A stretch of 64,000 bases of DNA from JANYHF01 sp963732765 (GTDB taxonomy: Bacteria > Pseudomonadota > Alphaproteobacteria > Rhizobiales > Hyphomicrobiaceae), in the NCBI GenBank assembly GCA_963732765.1, contig CAVTAS010000003.1, positions 1 through 64,000 of the forward strand, written 5' to 3'. Under the pieces are notes generated by a model. It did no database searches and was not told the origin of the DNA. It saw only the letters and a list, made by a program, of their open reading frames with translations. Positions within the stretch are counted from its first letter, which is position 1, and each line of letters opens with the position of its first letter. The translations under genes and the position numbers were made by a program. Shown piece after piece: positions 61,752-64,000 of this stretch.

Positions 61752-62855
61752 CTATCCTACGACGAGCACCGGCTCGCCAAGCGCGGCCAGTATCGGCTCG
61801 ATCCCGAGGCCGGGGCGGTCGCTGGTGCGCAGCTTGCCGTCCTGTCGCTTGGGCGCGCCCGTGGCGATGTCCTTGGTGCCGTAGCTGTTGAAGTCGGTCG
61901 AGGCGAAGAGAAACTCCTCCGGCGTCGATTGGGCGAGGTGAGCGATGGTTGATGTGACGATGTCGCCGCCCCAGGTGTCTTCGATGTTCATCGCGATACC
62001 AGCCGAGACGCACAGATCGCGAATCTGCCGGGCTTTCGTCAGCCCACCGACTTTCGAGATCTTCAGATTGATGGCGTCCATGGCGTTGTCGGCGATCGCG
62101 CGCAGCAGAACCTCGATGCCGTCGATGGTTTCGTCGAGCACGAAGGGCAGCGAAGTTCTGCGCCGGACAGCCAGACATTCGTCATAGGTGCGGCAGGGTT
62201 GTTCGATGTAGACGTCGACGTCGTGCACCGCGTTCACGACCCGGGCCGCCTCATGCATGGTCCAACCGGTGTTGGAATCGGCGATCAGGACGTCTCCCGT
62301 TTCGAGCACGGCGCGGCAGGCGCGAATGCGGGCCACGTCATCGTCGGCGGATCCGCCGGCCTTCAACTGGAACTTCCGGTAGCCCTCGTTCCGGTAGCCG
62401 GTGATCTTGCGGGCCATGGCGTCGGGCGCTTCCTGGCTGATGGCGCGATAGAGCTTGATGTCTTCCATCTGCCGGCCGCCGAGCAGCGTCACCACCGGAA
62501 GTCCCGTCGCCTTGCCCAGGATATCCCAGCAGGCGACATCGATCGGCGACTTGACGTAGGGATGGCCGCGCAGGGCCTCATCCATGCGCCGGTTGAGGAT
62601 GCCGAGTTCGCGCGGATCCAGACCGATCAGCTTTGGCGCAAGCTCCTTCAGTCCGGCGCGAACGCCAAGGGCGTAGGCGGGCAGGTAGGCCGAGCCGAGC
62701 GGGGTGCACTCGGCCCAACCTGTAATGCCGGCATCGGTCGCTACGGATACCACCGTCGCATCGAAAACCTCGACGGCGTTGTCGTTGGACCAGGAGTAGC
62801 GCCCTTCTTTGAGTGGAAGATCCACTTGATAGACCGTGATCTTGGTGATTTTCAT
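61752..62855 (-). CDS. Mandelate racemase/enolase-superfamily enzyme (possible cis-3-hydroxy-L-proline dehydratase)
   Basis: A 367-residue enzyme of the mandelate racemase/muconate lactonising group. Catalytic landmarks: K-x-x-x-K in 'YRKFQLKAGGSADDD', metal ligands D ('VLIADSNTGWTMHEAARV'), E ('YIEQPCRTYDECLA') and the DE of 'PFVLDETIDGIEVL', and the second base Lys in 'INLKISKVGG'. The N-terminus 'MKITKITVYQVDLPL' and the capping loop resemble cis-3-hydroxy-L-proline dehydratases, but the substrate cannot be fixed by eye. Its start overlaps the GntR stop (ATGA), so the two form one operon. Confidence 0.82.
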   Translation of the reverse strand: MKITKITVYQVDLPLKEGRYSWSNDNAVEVFDATVVSVATDAGITGWAECTPLGSAYLPAYALGVRAGLKELAPKLIGLDPRELGILNRRMDEALRGHPYVKSPIDVACWDILGKATGLPVVTLLGGRQMEDIKLYRAISQEAPDAMARKITGYRNEGYRKFQLKAGGSADDDVARIRACRAVLETGDVLIADSNTGWTMHEAARVVNAVHDVDVYIEQPCRTYDECLAVRRRTSLPFVLDETIDGIEVLLRAIADNAMDAINLKISKVGGLTKARQIRDLCVSAGIAMNIEDTWGGDIVTSTIAHLAQSTPEEFLFASTDFNSYGTKDIATGAPKRQDGKLRTSDRPGLGIEPILAALGEPVLVVG

Positions 62856-63589
62856 CTTGTTGCCGTCCTATGTGATGGTTCGCGTAGGCGTACACTGAGG
62901 GTTTCCAGGCGCGGCTGACGCTCGATAAGCGCGACAAGGGCCCGCCCGGCAGTATGGATGTGATCGGTCAAGAGCTTGCAGGCCTGCTTGTAACTGCCGC
63001 GGCGGCACAGCCGGACGATCTCGGCATGCTCGCGCTCGGCCCGCTCGCGGCCGTTGGTCTGAGCAATCTGTATACGCGCATAGCGATCGTTCGATGCCAG
63101 GAGCGTGGCCACGATCTGCTCTGTGCGCGGTAGATTGGCATGACGATACAGCAGCCCGTGCAGCTCGGTATTGAGTTCGCCCCAACGCGCAATGTGATTG
63201 TCGCGAAGTTGAGCACTGTACTCGGCCAAGATTGTGTCGATCTGGTCGAAGTCGGCTGAGGTCAGATGCGGGGCCGAGCGGGCCAGCAGCTTCGGCTCAA
63301 GCAGCATGCGCAGGTCGACCAGCTCGACAATGTCCTCGACCGAGATTGGGGTAACAACGGCGCCACGGTGCGGGAAGATCTTCAGCAACCCTTCGGCCTC
63401 AAGTTGAACGAAGGCCTCGCGCAGCGGTATGCGACTGACGCCCAGTTCATCGGCCAAAGCGTCCTGACGCAGCGGCTGTCCGGCAGAGAACTCGCCGGAG
63501 AGGATGCGCCGCCGGATCTCGTTGGCCGCTGCTTCGGCGCGCGTGCGTGGTCCGAGTAGTGGCCGGTTGGCTGAGCGAAGTGATCGCAT
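62852..63589 (-). CDS. GntR-family regulator, FCD subfamily
   Basis: A 245-residue regulator with the GntR wHTH ('AAANEIRRRILSGEFSAGQP', 'LRQDALADELGVSRIPLREA', 'LEAEGLLKIFPHRGAVVTPI') and a C-terminal FCD helical domain ('VELVDLRMLLEPKLLARSAP', with Asp/His residues for a metal such as 'TELHGLLYRHANLPRTEQIV'). It likely controls the dehydratase gene that overlaps it and perhaps the ABC importer upstream. The ligand is probably a small organic acid. Confidence 0.88.
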   Translation of the reverse strand: MRSLRSANRPLLGPRTRAEAAANEIRRRILSGEFSAGQPLRQDALADELGVSRIPLREAFVQLEAEGLLKIFPHRGAVVTPISVEDIVELVDLRMLLEPKLLARSAPHLTSADFDQIDTILAEYSAQLRDNHIARWGELNTELHGLLYRHANLPRTEQIVATLLASNDRYARIQIAQTNGRERAEREHAEIVRLCRRGSYKQACKLLTDHIHTAGRALVALIERQPRLETLSVRLREPSHRTATR

Positions 63590-63605
63590 GGTTGCCTCGC
63601 CCTTC

Positions 63606-64000
63606 TCACAAGTCCGCCGTCAGCCGCCGCCCCGTCGAGCGGTCGAACAGCATGACGGCGTCGGAATCGAATTCGACAGACACATCCGTACCGAGTGCGA
63701 TCTTCACGAGGCCCGTCAGCCGGGCGTTGAGCGAACCGCCGTTCCAGTCCAACGTCACGAGCGTTGCCGGCCCGATCGGCTGGGTCAGCCGGACATTGGC
63801 TGGCGTACCGGTGTTGCCAAGACGCACATGCTCGGGCCGGACGGCAATGTCGATCTCGCCGTTGTGCTGCTCGACGACGCGCTGCGCCGATGCGTTCAGC
63901 GGGACGGCGAGGGCGCCGACCCGCAGGCCGTTGCTTTCGCGGCGCGTCTGCAGGATCTCCACCTGCGGGCTGCCGATAAAGGTCGCAACGTAAGTGCTGG
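63606..64000 (-). CDS. Sugar-type ABC transporter ATPase, C-terminal part (partial)
   Basis: The frame enters from the right edge and ends at TGA 63606-63608; the nucleotide-binding domain is outside. Visible are 'STYVATFIGSPQVEILQ', the linker typical of UgpC/MsmK-type ATPases, and the TOBE/MOP regulatory domain ('IDIAVRPEHVRLGNTGTPAN', 'VSVEFDSDAVMLFDRSTGRR'). It is on the same strand as the GntR and dehydratase genes, 17 bases before the GntR start, so it is probably the last gene of an importer for the compound they use. Confidence 0.85.
   Translation of the reverse strand, partial: STYVATFIGSPQVEILQTRRESNGLRVGALAVPLNASAQRVVEQHNGEIDIAVRPEHVRLGNTGTPANVRLTQPIGPATLVTLDWNGGSLNARLTGLVKIALGTDVSVEFDSDAVMLFDRSTGRRLTADL

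Overview
The window reads as a GC-rich alphaproteobacterium of the order Hyphomicrobiales (Rhizobiales). The evidence is the ChvI/ChvG/HprK block, trxB followed by an LsrB/VtlR-type LysR gene, a TIGR02300 (FYDLN acid) gene beside cmk-rpsA, a GguC-type gene, an ATP-type pckA, and many 'ctctcccccgc...gcgggggagag' palindromic intergenic elements. No tRNA, rRNA, CRISPR array, phage module or intact insertion sequence was seen. Genes are mostly chromosomal housekeeping and envelope functions.

Layout. 1-5653: a peptide-type ABC importer (binding protein, two permeases, two ATPases) split by a broken DUF559 nuclease gene between two palindromic repeats. 5789-8834: a small secreted protein, a Tat-type intradiol dioxygenase, a GguC/FAH-like enzyme and a TIGR02300 protein. 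9125-11780: cmk, rpsA and a strong terminator. 12779-19148: polysaccharide glycosyltransferases and a Wzx-like flippase. 19145-24431: a lyxose/mannose-type isomerase, lutABC for L-lactate oxidation, a cytochrome c and N-carbamoylputrescine amidase. 24518-29160: an SRPBCC protein, a decayed outer-membrane barrel gene and mutS. 29267-31223: a bufferin-type RiPP operon (precursor, DUF692 MNIO oxidase, DUF2063 partner), the most interesting system here. 31267-33480: WYL regulator, VOC protein, and an ArsR gene with a perfect operator followed by DUF899. 34641-41940: export and polymerisation half of the exopolysaccharide machinery (Wza, barrel protein, Wzc, WbaP-like transferase, ligase/polymerase). 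41974-54105: hydroxyacid dehydrogenase, malate synthase, a LuxR-hydrolase fusion, leuC, YjbQ, a second sugar transferase, leuB and an M23 protein. 54117-61314: pckA, chvI-chvG-hprK, trxB and an LsrB-like regulator. 61752-64000: a GntR regulator, an enolase-superfamily dehydratase and the end of a sugar-type ABC ATPase.

How genes work together. The two polysaccharide blocks together supply initiation, chain extension, flipping, polymerisation and export of a Wzx/Wzy-type polymer. lutABC, aceB and pckA suggest growth on lactate, acetate or other gluconeogenic substrates. ChvG/ChvI/HprK links envelope or acid stress with carbon metabolism, and trxB with the LysR gene forms a redox unit with visible operator-like sites.

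Sequence quality. Ten clear frame breaks (dppD-like ATPase, DUF559, rpsA, GT2, lutB, mutS) are all explained by one extra base, and several lie in genes that should be intact. This points to an under-polished assembly rather than gene decay. I annotate those genes across the breaks.
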